From contig JAANYP010007201.1 in NCBI GenBank assembly GCA_020465985.1, positions 1,609,065 through 1,673,064 of the forward strand: DNA of 64,000 nucleotides, written 5' to 3'. The notes under the pieces are model-generated. The model had not been told where the DNA came from and searched no databases. It saw nothing but the letters and a program-made list of their open reading frames with translations. The position numbers and the translations under genes are program-made. Within the stretch, counting starts at the first letter, position 1, and each line of letters starts with the position of its first letter. Below are positions 51,785-64,000 of the stretch, piece after piece. The stretch is from Centrapalus pauciflorus (taxonomy: Eukaryota; Streptophyta; Magnoliopsida; Asterales; Asteraceae).

Positions 51785-52800
51785 ACTCTTATTATTATTA
51801 ATGTTAGTTTTTTTATATATTACTATAATTATTTATTTAAGATTATTATATGATATACCTAGTTTATTTTTTTCAATTATTTATTAAGAATCTAAATCTT
51901 TCTCTATTATTTTTTTCATTTAAGAAAAATAAAAATAAAAACTAGTTGCAGTTTTTTTCGTTTGGAAAATTTAAAATTGAAATAATTTATTTCTCTTCTC
52001 CATTTAAAAAAATTCAAAATAACGACGTGTTAAAGCTTTTTTCGTTTGTAAAAAGAATATAATCAAAATGTTTCGTAGTTTCTTCATTGCAAATACTTAA
52101 TAAAAATTTTAATTCTAAATGGTTTCGAAAAATCAAGAATTTGAATGGTTCATCGCTTTTTAGTTAAAAAAATTAAATTTCAAATGATTTGTTGTTTTTT
52201 ATTGAAAAAATTGAAATTGTATTGATTTTTTTTATCTACGTTTAATTAAAAATCAGAATGATTCTTTTGTTTGGAAAAAAATCAAATATCATAATGGTTT
52301 ACCGTTTTTTATCAAAAAAATTAAAATCAAAATGGTTCGTCATTTTTTTTTGATAACAAATTAATACCAGATGGTTATCATTGTTTAAAAAATCAAAAAT
52401 CATAATGGTTTTTCATTTTTTATCAAAAAAATTATCGAAATGATTCTTCGTTTATTTGATCTAAAAAACAATATTTGAGTGGTTCGTAATTTTTTTAATC
52501 ATTATTTAATTAAATTCAGAATGGTTTTTTTAAAAAAAATAAGAAAATCATAATCGTTCTTCTTTTTTTATCGAAAAAACTAAAATCAATATGGTTCGTC
52601 ATTTTCTAATCGAAAAAATTAAAATTTTAATGATTAGTCTTCTGTTGTTTGAAAAAAATCAAAATCAATATGGTTTGCTTTTTTGTTCAAAATAATCAAA
52701 AATTAAAATGGTATTAAATTTTTTTGATAAAAAAAAAAGATTAACCGTTCTGATTTTTTATTTTAAAAAAAACAATCATTCCGATTTTAATTAAATGACG
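51785..52800. repeat. direct repeat mate and degenerate AATGGTT array
   Basis: 51785-52115 repeats 50752-51090. From about 52110 to 52800 a degenerate array continues in which AAAATCAAAATGGTT(C/T)(G/A)T plus a T-run recurs every 50-60 bp. Related wording occurs at 56640-57290. No gene is seen. Confidence 0.65.
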
Positions 52801-52989
52801 ATAAATAGTTTGCCCACCACTCCGATATTATTTTTTGGATCACATATGATGGATATTCTATACATTTGCTAGATTAATTTAAAACTTTGCGCCAAAATAA
52901 ATAATCTAACAACAGCAAGAATATTAACTCTAACGGATCTAAACCAAATAAGTAAAACAACTCAATAAAATAAAATAAAATAGAGAATA

Positions 52990-53240
52990 AAAAACTAACC
53001 TTTGGAGAAAAATGATTTCTCCCACGAAAAAGGCTTCCACAGCAGACTCTGATCTGACGGCTAGTGCCCAACGTAGGAACACCTCTAATGGTTCACACCC
53101 AATGAACCAATGATAATATTTATAACTATGTTCCAAGTTTCAATTATCTTAAGTCCCAAAAGTTGGATCTCTTTCAGAAAGTATGAACTTGGAATTATGA
53201 ATGAATGAATTGGAAGCTAGCATGCAACCCTATTTATAGT
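52990..53240 (-). promoter_or_regulatory. possible orphan promoter and first exon, or LTR fragment
   Basis: On the minus strand CTATAAATAGGG (53240-53229) is a textbook TATA box. About 230 bp downstream is a good donor, CTCCAAAG|GTTAGT (near 53000). Between them the sequence is less AT-rich than its surroundings and carries a 65-codon open frame with no recognised domain (53136-52939). It may be a solo LTR, a dead gene start or a real leader exon. No downstream coding exon was found. Confidence 0.35.
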
Positions 53241-53256
53241 TGAGGGGGAAAACTTA

Positions 53257-53629
53257 GGGGCCGTTTGGTTCGCGGATTCCCTGGGATTCATTAGGATTTG
53301 CATTTAAAATCCAGTTTTAGTTCGCAGATTTCAGTAAAGATTTAAAATCTCAGGATTCCATAAATCCCTTCCTTCTTTGTTATTTAAAAACTCAGTTCGC
53401 AGATTTCAGTAAAGATTTAAAATCTCAGGATTCCATAAATCCCTTCCTTCTTTGTTATTTAAAAACTCAGTCCCCCCCCCCCCTAGGATTTTAAATCTCA
53501 GTTAACTTGCATTATTCAGATTAACAATTTTTTCTATAAGATAATGCAGATTCTTTGACAAAATTCTGACAAATGCAAATCCTGCATAATGCAAATCGCA
53601 GAGAAAACAATCAGCGAACTAAACGCCCC
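53257..53629. mobile_element. Tourist-type (PIF/Harbinger) MITE
   Basis: The ends GGGGCCGTTTGGTTCGCGGA and, reverse complemented, GGGGCGTTTAGTTCGCTGA match. The 3-bp duplication TTA flanks it (53254-53256 and 53630-53632). A 75-bp internal tandem duplication (53319-53393 and 53394-53468) and a C-run at 53473-53483 are present. Non-coding. Confidence 0.92.
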
Positions 53630-53694
53630 TTAAGGTTGAATGGGAGATGTGGAACCCCCCCCCTAGGGGCCGACCCATATACCCTTTGATATTA

Positions 53695-54290
53695 GTTTAT
53701 TACATGGACTCAACTTTAAGATAAATCAATATAATTAATTAATAATAAGGATATAAAAGATTGTAAGTATTTAATCTATAATAAATAAAGTATTTTAAAA
53801 CATTTACTTCAAACTAAATTAAGTATATTTTATAAACATAATTATTATTAAATCTTAAAATAAATAAGTATTAGCATTTAATATAAATAATATCATTAAT
53901 TACATGAAAATTTATAACATACTCAACTTTTATAGTATATACTGATACTGATGATATATTGATATTTTATAAACATAATTATCATTAAATCTTAATATAA
54001 ATTAGTATTACCATTTAATATAAATAATATCATTAATTACATGAAGATTTATTACATATACTCAACTTTAAGATAAATCAATATAAGTAATTAATAATAA
54101 GGATATAAAAGATTGTACTGTTTTTAGTATTTAATTTGTAATAAATAAAGTATTTTAAAACATTAAATTCAAATTAAATTAAGTATATTTTATAAGCATA
54201 ATTATTATTAGATCTTGATATAAATTAGTATTACCATTTAATATAAATAGTATCATTAATTACATGGACTCAACTTTTATAGTATACTAG
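53695..54290. repeat. AT-rich imperfect tandem repeat
   Basis: A unit with ACTCAACTTTAAGATAAATC…ATTAATAATAAGGATATAAA starts near 53707 and 54060 (period about 355). The sub-block TATTTTATAAACATAATTAT recurs near 53828, 53963 and 54188. No gene. Confidence 0.8.
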
Positions 54291-57200
54291 TAATGATGGC
54301 TCGTGCGATGCACCGGGCTAATTGATTTTTATTTAAAGTTTATGTATTAGAATGCATAGCATAATCAACAACAATAAGATCGAATAAAATGTGTCATAAT
54401 ACCAATGAAGGCAAAATGTTACATGTCATTAACAAACTCAAAATGATACTTGTAAGAAATTTAAAGTTTAAGAAGTCTAGGTTGTGTTTTTAAACGGCCT
54501 TGGCAATTTGAACCCCCTTCTATGTGCTACAAACTGCTACTTAACCTCACCTTATGATCTCACACTCACATGACTTTGTTTTCTTTATTATTTTTAATAT
54601 ATTAAATAATGATTATGCATGTTACAGCTTGATAAACGTGAAATCTACTCCATAAAATCAGGTTGCAATAGCATAAACATTTTAAACTTACGACTTTCTA
54701 TCTTGGTGTTATGATAATACCAAACAAATATATTCAACTAATAGTTCAAAAAATAAGAAGTTAAAAAATAAATTATAAGTCAATAAGTTTTTTTATAAAT
54801 TATTGGTTTAGGAGTATATTGAACCATTGATATACGTATAAACATATGATATTATAAGTCTTCTTAAAAGCAATATTTTATGTGTATAGTTTGACTATCA
54901 TTATCTTCAAGAATGAGAATTTTGAGTTATTAACAATTTGTCACTCTAGATAGTGTGATATAAAGACTAAGGTTGGCACATAATGCCCGACCACAATTAA
55001 GCGATTAGACTTGGGTTTTATTGATAGTATATAGCGATTAGACTTGAGTTTTATTGATAGATAGTATATTGTTAACATCTCATTCACTCACTCCTTGCTA
55101 GCTTTTATTGATTCCCAACTTAAAAGGTGTGTGTTTTGGTTTATTTTGTATGTATATATAAATAAAAGCTAGAAAGGAGCTTTAACTTATATACGTCTAC
55201 ATGAGGTTGGTAATAACATTGGGTGTTTGTATCCAATACCGACTAATATAAATATACTCGTTTCGTCATATAAAAGCCATGACGAATTTATTAACATATT
55301 CAAACAAATATAAAATAAGTTTCAAATCCAATTAAAGTCGACCTGACTAATATTATAATTGTTACGGTAATCCACGAATCCATGTAATAGTCGCGTACAC
55401 AATCCAGGTAGGCATAAAAATAATGAATTAAAGAATGAGAAATTAACAATAGCAATGTAACAACTAGTAGAGTAATAACACATACCAATTGTTAGTTTTA
55501 GGTTGTTACATCTAACGAGTTTTCTTTCTTTCTCTCTTTGTTTTTGTTTTTTTGGGTCAAAATTGGTTTGAGTAATTTGTGATGTTTTCATATGTATTTT
55601 ATCATTATTTTATTTTTATTTAAATTTCGTATTTTAATATATTTTAAATATATATGTACATACTATTTAATAAATTTTTAAATCAACATCCTTCCACAAC
55701 TTTTGGTCCAAGACTGGGCATTCTGCATTCGCTAATCAAAAGGAAAGCCCATCATCGTTCGCTTAGCCCATGATAAATGAGGCCCCGTCCACATTGACAC
55801 CACCATGCCAGAGAGTTTATTCATAAACAAATCATTTTTCTAGAAAAGCTATAAACAAATCATTTTAAATTATATTTTATAGCTCATACTTAACATAGTA
55901 AAATAAAGTAAATTTAATTAAGAATAAATGAATCAAAAAAGATTTTTCTTAAAAAGCAATCAAAAAATATATTATTAACTATGAGAATATAGGATTTATA
56001 ATCAATCATATCTAACATACTATCTATTTTAGATCTTTAACAGAATTGGAAACATTAATTCAATTTAATGTCATTTTTTCATATGTATAAAAAATTATTT
56101 TTTAGCATGTTACTTAACAGGAGTATTCAAAACAAAATATCTGAATTTCCTTTAACTTTCGGATTATCCAAAAATCCAAAATTTTTAAAAATTTACATAT
56201 TTAAACAAAACACATCCGTAATTATTTTATTTAAAACGATAAAATAGCTCTTAAAAAACTAATATATACATATAATATTAGTTAATAAATACACAATGTA
56301 AAGTTAAAACTTAAGGATATACTTTAAAATTTTAAGAAGAATTAATACTACGTAAAATTTTCAATAACTAAATACAATAATTTTAGAAAAAAATTACATT
56401 TCATAGCCGAAATATTGAAATTTCACTATCCGAGTTCAAATATAAATGTTCAAAGAGTTTCGAATTGGATTTTTGAATTTTCATTGCAAATGTTCGGATT
56501 TAGATTTTCTTAAACATCCTTAGTTATTACCGCTACTAATTTCGAGTCATAGTGAAAGTCTTTTCAAAGACAACAATTTATAACAAGATGAGGTCATGGA
56601 CAGCATTGATTTTTGCATATTTGCCTTTCAAACACCATTTTATTTTTGTGTTTTTAACAACTAAAAAACTATGAATTATTCCGGTTTACAACTATTCTAA
56701 ATGAAAATATCGCAACCCATTTTGATTTTTAGTTTTACAAATAAAAAAATACAACGCGTTTAGACTGAAAAATTAAAAAACCAGAATGGTTCATATTTTT
56801 TTGTTTGGAAAAACTAAAAAATAGTATGGTTTGTATTTTTTGTTTGAAATTAAAAGACCACAAAATTATTCAATTTTTTAATTTTCCAAATGAAAATTAC
56901 TATGATCCATTCAAGTTTTTAGCTTTCTTGAATGAGAAAAACTACGACCCATTCATATTTTGGATTTTTTGAACAAAAAAAAAAATTTATAAACAACTCT
57001 GGTTTTTTGATTTTTGCTAATGAAAAAATTGCAACCCTTTCAGTTTTTTTTTTTAAGTTTTTAACAACAAAAAAACTATCAATAATTGTAGTTTATAGTT
57101 TTCTGAATGAAAATTATTGCAACCCATTTTAATTTTTAGCTTTTTAAATAAAAAAACTACAATGCATTTAGATCGAAAAAACTAAAAAACCAAAATGGTT

Positions 57201-57969
57201 TATATTATTTTGTTTGGAAAAACTTACAAGAGAATGATTCATAGTTTTTTCGTTTTGGAGAAAGTGAAAATTGAAATGATTCGTAATATTTTTCTTTCAT
57301 ATTATATATAAACGTGAATAAATAATCAAATATAATCTAATCGTAAATAAATATTTAGAATAATATATTAAAAATTTATAAGGTCATGAAAAAATACAAA
57401 TTATAAATAATTAAATTTAATGAAATTAAAAAAATAGTTACTAAAGACAGTAATAATGTAATTAAATAAACTTTAAATAAATAGAAAATGAAATTAAAAA
57501 CTAAAGTTTTATTATAAAATTCCAGAATAAAATATGAAACACAAATCGGGTTTATTTTGGTGTTTATGAAATCTTAGAAAACCTTAAAATATAAATAAAG
57601 TTGGGTTTAATTTGATATGTTACTGTTATTGATAAAAATTTGAAAAGATGTTACTATTTTTGATAAATGGAAAGTTGTTAGTGACCTGCTAAACAGGTTT
57701 GCAGGTCACCAATTACTATTATTGATACAAAAATAAAAAGTTGTTACTATAAACGATAAAAAATATAAAAGTCATTGTTATTAATGATAAGAAATAAATA
57801 GTGTTAGTATTAATGATAAAAATGACAAAAATTATTACTATTTTTGGTCATTTGCTCTATAAACAAATCCATACTTGTTACATATGTCGTTAATGTTAAT
57901 TTCAAACTATTTCTTAACATAAAAATTGATTTAACATAATTCCATATATGTTAACTTTTGTTTATAAAA
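54291..57969. other. gene-free AT-rich DNA
   Basis: No gene is seen. Contains a 35-bp tandem pair (GCGATTAGACTTG(G/A)GTTTTATTG, near 55000 and 55035) and at 56640-57290 a degenerate array of AAAATGGTT/AACCATTTT-type words related to 52110-52800. Confidence 0.5.
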
Positions 57970-58439
57970 GGGTTAATTGCATCAAAAGGTAATCTATTGT
58001 AACTGTTTTTTCAATTTGGGTAACATATAAAAAATTTTTCTATTTAAGGTAACATACTTTCCAAATCAAGTCAATCAAGGTAACTGTATCGGATTGAAAG
58101 GTAAAAATTACTGACATGATAGGTTCTGTATCCAATCATCAATTTTTTAATTTCTAATATTTTTTTAATTATTTTTCAATTTTCTCAAAATAGCAAGGTA
58201 TCATCAAAAAGTTCTTTTAATTTGCACAAAATAGCGCACATCCTATATCAATTAAACTGTTATTTCTGTAAAAAAAATGCTGACTGGACAAAGAAAATGT
58301 TACGTCAGCAAATTTTACCTTTCAATCCGATATGGTTACCTTGATTGGAAAGTATGTTACCTTAATTAGAAAAAAAATTAATATGTTACCTAAATTGAAA
58401 AAACTGTGACAGTATATTACTTTTTTGACGCAATTAACA
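57970..58439. mobile_element. Mutator-type MITE with long inverted ends
   Basis: A perfect 9-bp direct repeat TTTATAAAA flanks it (57961-57969 and 58440-58448). The arms of about 140 bp are reverse complements (GGGTTAATTGCATCAAAA faces TGTTAATTGCGTCAAAA; both contain TTTTTTCAATTT, GGTAACATACTTTCCAA and GGATTGAAAGGTAAAA). Non-coding. Confidence 0.9.
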
Positions 58440-58663
58440 TTTATAAAAATGGGAAACATATAAGCAAACATGACATAAAAGTACAAAACAAATGCAAACA
58501 AACACACTCAAGTACATCAGTACATGTCATAAGCCCACATGTTTAAAAGACATCTGAAGTGTATTTATGAAAAAAGTTTTTGAGTCACATGCTTTAAACC
58601 AATTTTCATTTTAACCAATATGATTTATGCATGAAATAGCAACATTCTTTGATCAACGGTATT

Positions 58664-58845
58664 GGGAGAACACTGTCATTTATTGTGGTTCCAACGAAAT
58701 GGCATTGCAACGGTACAATGGTGTCGTTGAAAGATGAAGAGAGAGACGGTGAGAGAGATGGAGATTGATACATTTGTACATATGTTGAGTGAAATAGAAA
58801 GATAGTTAATACGATGGTGTCAACGGCATAAAAAGACGACAGTAA
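58664..58845. repeat. dispersed repeat, copy 2
   Basis: Direct-orientation mate of 26198-26385, about 90 per cent alike by eye. Confidence 0.85.
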
Positions 58846-59269
58846 ATAAACAGAGGAAAACTAATGCGGTCAGAGGGATGAAAGACGATCACTCCTCTTA
58901 TCCTAAGAAGAGGTGTAGATTTTAATCGATTGTGCTTTATGTACAATTAATATTAAAAATTAGATTATCTTATGGTTATGGTTCGATTCCCCACATAAAA
59001 AAAGAAATTTTAGTGTTTTTTGACTTTTATATTTCAAAATTAAATATATGTTGATTTGTTCACTTTAACTCGAACCTAAAATTGACTTGTTCATCATTAA
59101 TCATAGGATAAAACATACATGATATAGGACATGTTAAACAATTATAGTGTGCGCACCTAGTTTAGTGATATAAATCACATCTTTATGAGTAAAACTAAGA
59201 AATACAAGATTTTATTACTAAGAATTTACTATATGAGATGATAATTTTTAATTAAAATATTTCAATAAG

Positions 59270-60443
<1,174 letters not shown>

Positions 60444-60505
<62 letters not shown>

Positions 60506-60610
60506 GTGTATATATGTATATATATGTGTATATATGTATATATATGTGTATATATGTATATATATGTGTATATATGTATATATATGTGTATATATGTATA
60601 TATATGTGTA

Positions 60611-60686
<76 letters not shown>
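60444..60686. repeat. (TA)n with 20-bp higher-order TATG/TGTG pattern
   Basis: TA repeats with regular TG substitutions. The 20-bp unit TATATATGTGTATATATGTA repeats about six times between 60494 and 60620, then pure TA to 60686. Confidence 0.95.
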
Positions 60687-60689
<3 letters not shown>

Positions 60690-61260
60690 AGGTTCCATTG
60701 AGAACTTTTGTGCATCGAGGCACAAAAGAACCTTTACTGGCCCTTGGATGAAAAGAATGTGTGAGTTAGATCAAAATGGCAAAAGGGTAATTAAATAGAA
60801 AGTTTTATGCATGAAATTTGCAGAGGGGTAAAACAGGAATTATGCAATCCTTATTTAATTATTACACTTCCATAACAAAAATAATACAAATTCAAAATAC
60901 ATGCATATCGTTCATCTCTTCATGCATATCATTCATCTCTTCCAAAAATAAATCATGCATATTGTTCATTTCTTCCAAAATCAAAATAGATCAAAATACA
61001 AACATGAATCGTTCATACAAACATAAATCATGCATATCGTTCATCTCTTCCAAAATCAAGAGGGGGCTAAGAGAGAGGAGAGAGAGAGAGAGATAGAGAG
61101 AAAGAGGGAGTGGTTTTAGGAAAGAAGTTAATGGTGATTTTCATACCAAATTTAGCTATTAATTATCTTAAAAACATTTAAATTCAAAAAATAATTTTCA
61201 TACATTTAATATCCCCTAAATGCCCTTTGTGCACCCTTGGTAGATAGTCCGATGCACAAG
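60687..61260. mobile_element. TA-nested element E3 (tentative)
   Basis: Starts GGAGGTTCCATTGAGAAC at the TA edge and ends GATGCACAAG at the next TA tract. CTT(TT)GTGCATCG occurs near both ends in inverted orientation, but the AGGTTC part is not seen on the right. The interior repeats CATGCATATCGTTCATCTCT at 60900, 60921 and 61029. Non-coding. Confidence 0.5.
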
Positions 61261-61283
61261 TATATATATATATATATATATAT

Positions 61284-61673
<390 letters not shown>

Positions 61674-61815
61674 CCCACACAAACAGTTACGATTAGAAAA
61701 AGTTTTTCCTTACCCAAATTAGTTTAAAATGAAAGGAAAATTATTTTGTAAGTCAATTAATTAATATTTTATATCAAAGTTATTTTTGGATTTATATAGG
61801 TTGGATTTCAAAATA

Positions 61816-62111
61816 CCGGGAGCGTTTGATTTGTAGATTTTTTTCAATGAGATTTGCATTATGTAGCATTTTTATTTATCATGATTTTATCTTAAAATTT
61901 GCATTAACTTTTAGGGAAAAATTGTTAATATGAAGAATGCAACCTAATTATTATTTAAAATACTAGGAGGAGGTTAAGTTTTTAAATAACAAAAAGTGAT
62001 GAGATTTAAGAAATTTTGAGATTTTAAATCAGTATTGAAATCTGCAAACCAAACACTAGATTTTAAATGCAAATCTCAGATAATTCTAAGAAATCCACGA
62101 ACCAAATACCC
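61816..62111. mobile_element. MITE with GTTTG-type inverted ends
   Basis: CCGGGAGCGTTTGATTTGTA and the reverse complement of the right end, CCGGGTATTTGGTTCGTGG, match, continuing into GATTT. Resembles the Tourist MITE at 53257 in ends and interior (ATTTGCATT, AAATCTCAG). No clear target duplication. Non-coding. Confidence 0.7.
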
Positions 62112-62469
62112 GGATTTGCATTAAACCCATTTAAACCAAGTGTCATGAATAACAAAACATTAGAGCAAAGAGTATACTAACCTTTCTTAAACCCACGTTT
62201 CTGTACACCTCAACGCCACATCAGCTTTTCTCTCTCCACCTTTCTAAATTGGAAATACCCATCTTTCTAAATATTTCCATCTTTCTTACTTTTTTTTTTA
62301 AAAATAAATTCAATTTAATTAACAAAACAATTAAAACTAAAATAATTAATTTCATAAATATTTAAAAACTATTACATAACTAAAAATTAAAAATTACTGA
62401 ATTAAATAAAAAAATACATAACAATAAATAAAAACTAAAATTACGAATGTACATTAAAAAAAATACAAA

Positions 62470-63740
62470 CTAGCCGTCTAAATTTGGTATTTGGGCAAGT
62501 GCAATATGTTCTACGAGATCTGATTGGAGGTTATTGTGTGTTTCCCGATTACGAATTTCCAATAACGATTTTGATATACTTCATTGGAAGCGGAATGTTG
62601 ATGGGATGAAAGCTCGGTTTTTCTTGAAATGAACATAAGCGAAGCCTTAATCTTCTAAAATCATATTGTGTAATATGACACAAACATACATGATGTGTCT
62701 AATTTTATGTGGGTGCCATGGTCGTGCGGGGTTGTTTATTATAGCAAAACGAGTTTTGAGTACACTAAAAGCTCGTTCAATGTCTTTTCTTGCCGACTCT
62801 TGTGCTGCCTTGAATCTTTTTCGTTTGTCATCGGTTGGACACGAAAATGCTTTCACAAAAGTCGTCCACTCGGGGTATATCCTGTCGGTTAGATAGTACC
62901 CATGTTTGTATTGGGTTCCGTTAATTACAAAAGGAACAGCCGGTGCGACCCCATTTAAAACGTCGTTGAATACTGGTGATTGATTAACCACATTGATGTC
63001 GTTGTTGGAACCCGCAACGCCAAAGATTGCATGTCAAATCCATTAATCTTGTGATTCAACCGCTTACAGCATAATTTTCGGATATTGGTGATGTCTCGCA
63101 TGTATTGACCTCGCCATTCTGTATGGCAATTTATTCATGCCCAATGTGTACATTCGATGCTGCCAAGCATTCCACAAAATCCATGTTTTGCTTCATGGGA
63201 CGCATACAAATGATGAAGATATGATTCAGTCGGTCTACACATAAATTTTTGTACGTACAGCCAAATAATTCCCTTACAGAATTCTTGCAAGCTTCCACAC
63301 GAAGTTCTTTCAGACATATATAGAGAGTCGTCAAACGAATCAGGCACCATGCCATATGCGAGTTGCCGAATAGCAAATGTGTATTTTTGTAACGCAGTAA
63401 ATCCCCTTCTACCTCGAGCATCCCATCGCAAGGTAAAAAATTCAAAATGTTGCTCCATATCGTAAACTATTCGTAGGAATAGTTCTTTGCGCATCCGGAG
63501 CCTCGTTCTATAAATATCATCTCCATAGAGAGGATTTTCTGAAAAATAATCACGCAAAAGACGTTCATTTGCAGCTGCACGGTCTCTCCGAATTACAATT
63601 CTTAGTGTAGGTTGATTAATTTGCGAAGAGGTGACATGTAAAAATGATGCAAACACTTGTTGATTACTTTGATATTCGTCTTCCGACGACTCCGAAGATG
63701 ATGATGACGATGACGACGAAGACGTATATGGTTTCATCAC
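62470..63740 (-). pseudogene. PIF/Harbinger transposase, broken
   Basis: The minus strand from ATG at 63740 opens with a serine/acid stretch (SSSSSSSSSSESSEDEYQ), then a normal plant harbinger N-terminus (ANERLLRDYFSENPLYGDDI, FRRRFRM-like TRLRMRKELFLRIVYDM, RRGFTALQKYTFAIRQLAYG). The first catalytic Asp block reads GSIECTHWA, with Glu in place of Asp. A TGA follows at once (about 63130), then a 1-base frameshift and further stops across 62992-63134. The frame reopens with FNDVLNGVAPAVPFVINGTQ, ESARKDIERAFSVLKTRFAI (third acidic residue) and YVCVILHNMILED, then TAA at 62647-62649. A tail of the family (EIRNRETHNNLQSDLVEHIA) runs to a stop at 62470. Inactive. The second gene usual in these elements (Myb-like ORF) is not seen, and may lie beyond the window edge. 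Confidence 0.92.
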
Positions 63741-64000
63741 AATAAAAATAAAATTGTGAATGAGAGTAAAATATAAAGTTGAGAGGTGTATGGGAATAAG
63801 ATTGAAAGAGAGAAATTTGAAAGTGTATAGATTGAAATGTGTGAGAATTTAATGTATTGGAGTGAAGTATTTATAGGGTAAAAATTTTATGTTAATATAT
63901 TTTTTAAATAAGTAAACGGTTAAATGACTGTTAAAGCGAAAAAACAAAAAACAAAATCACCGAAGCCGCGTGGGGAGCTCAAGCCGAGGGGGGGGGGGAG
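63741..64000. other. 5' flank of the harbinger transposase remnant
   Basis: AT-rich, ending in a G-run at the window edge. No matching terminal inverted repeat could be identified. Confidence 0.45.

Noticed and set aside
58978..59015. B-box-like GGTTCGATTCC followed by a short A-run
   Set aside because: No A box at the right distance and no target duplication, so a SINE is not supported.

Overview
This is plant nuclear DNA. It has spliced host genes with GT-AG introns, Ty1/copia, LINE, SINE, CACTA, hAT, Mutator-type and PIF/Harbinger elements, and long AT-rich intergenic stretches with (TA)n microsatellites. The proteins are of eudicot type. Asteraceae is my guess from the style of the repeats, but nothing in the window proves it.

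Only two kinds of host gene are present, all on the minus strand. (1) Positions 2466-4971 hold a seven-exon ACT-domain-repeat (ACR) gene encoding four ACT domains in 445 residues. An inverted, broken piece of its fifth exon, with part of intron 4, lies at 1558-1850. (2) Positions 35780-41415 and 43394-49535 hold a tandem pair of Yellow-Stripe-Like metal transporter genes of the YSL4/YSL6 type, seven exons each. The left copy is intact (681 residues). The right copy has a 2-bp deletion in its last exon that ends the protein at about residue 489, and it has also lost about 150 bp next to the start codon.

The rest is mobile DNA. 1-13 kb: a fold-back element, two SINEs (one with a perfect 16-bp target duplication), three hAT-type MITEs with 8-bp target duplications (one inserted inside a LINE zinc-binding domain), and a Tourist-type MITE nested in an unclassified repeat that recurs in YSL intron 1. 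13-17 kb: a decayed Ty1/copia element with a deleted gag, one nonsense codon, a truncated RNase H end and apparent LTRs of only about 45-63 bp. 18-20.5 kb: a Mutator-type element and a LINE 3' end. 21.4-25.3 kb: a CACTA element with no recognisable full transposase but exon-like internal pieces. 28.9-34 kb: a very young, almost intact Ty1/copia element (LTRs differ at one base) with a single nonsense codon in reverse transcriptase. 50-64 kb: AT-rich DNA with a remarkable group of short inverted-repeat elements embedded in (TA)n tracts, more MITEs, and a broken PIF/Harbinger transposase.

The most interesting signals are the TA-nested elements that share an AGGTTC-type terminus (50.2, 59.4, 60.7 and 61.3 kb), one with a visible pre-insertion site inside the same inverted repeat; the recent YSL duplication with early decay of one copy; and the copia element with extremely short LTRs. 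All reading is by eye: positions of repeat edges are approximate unless a target duplication fixes them.
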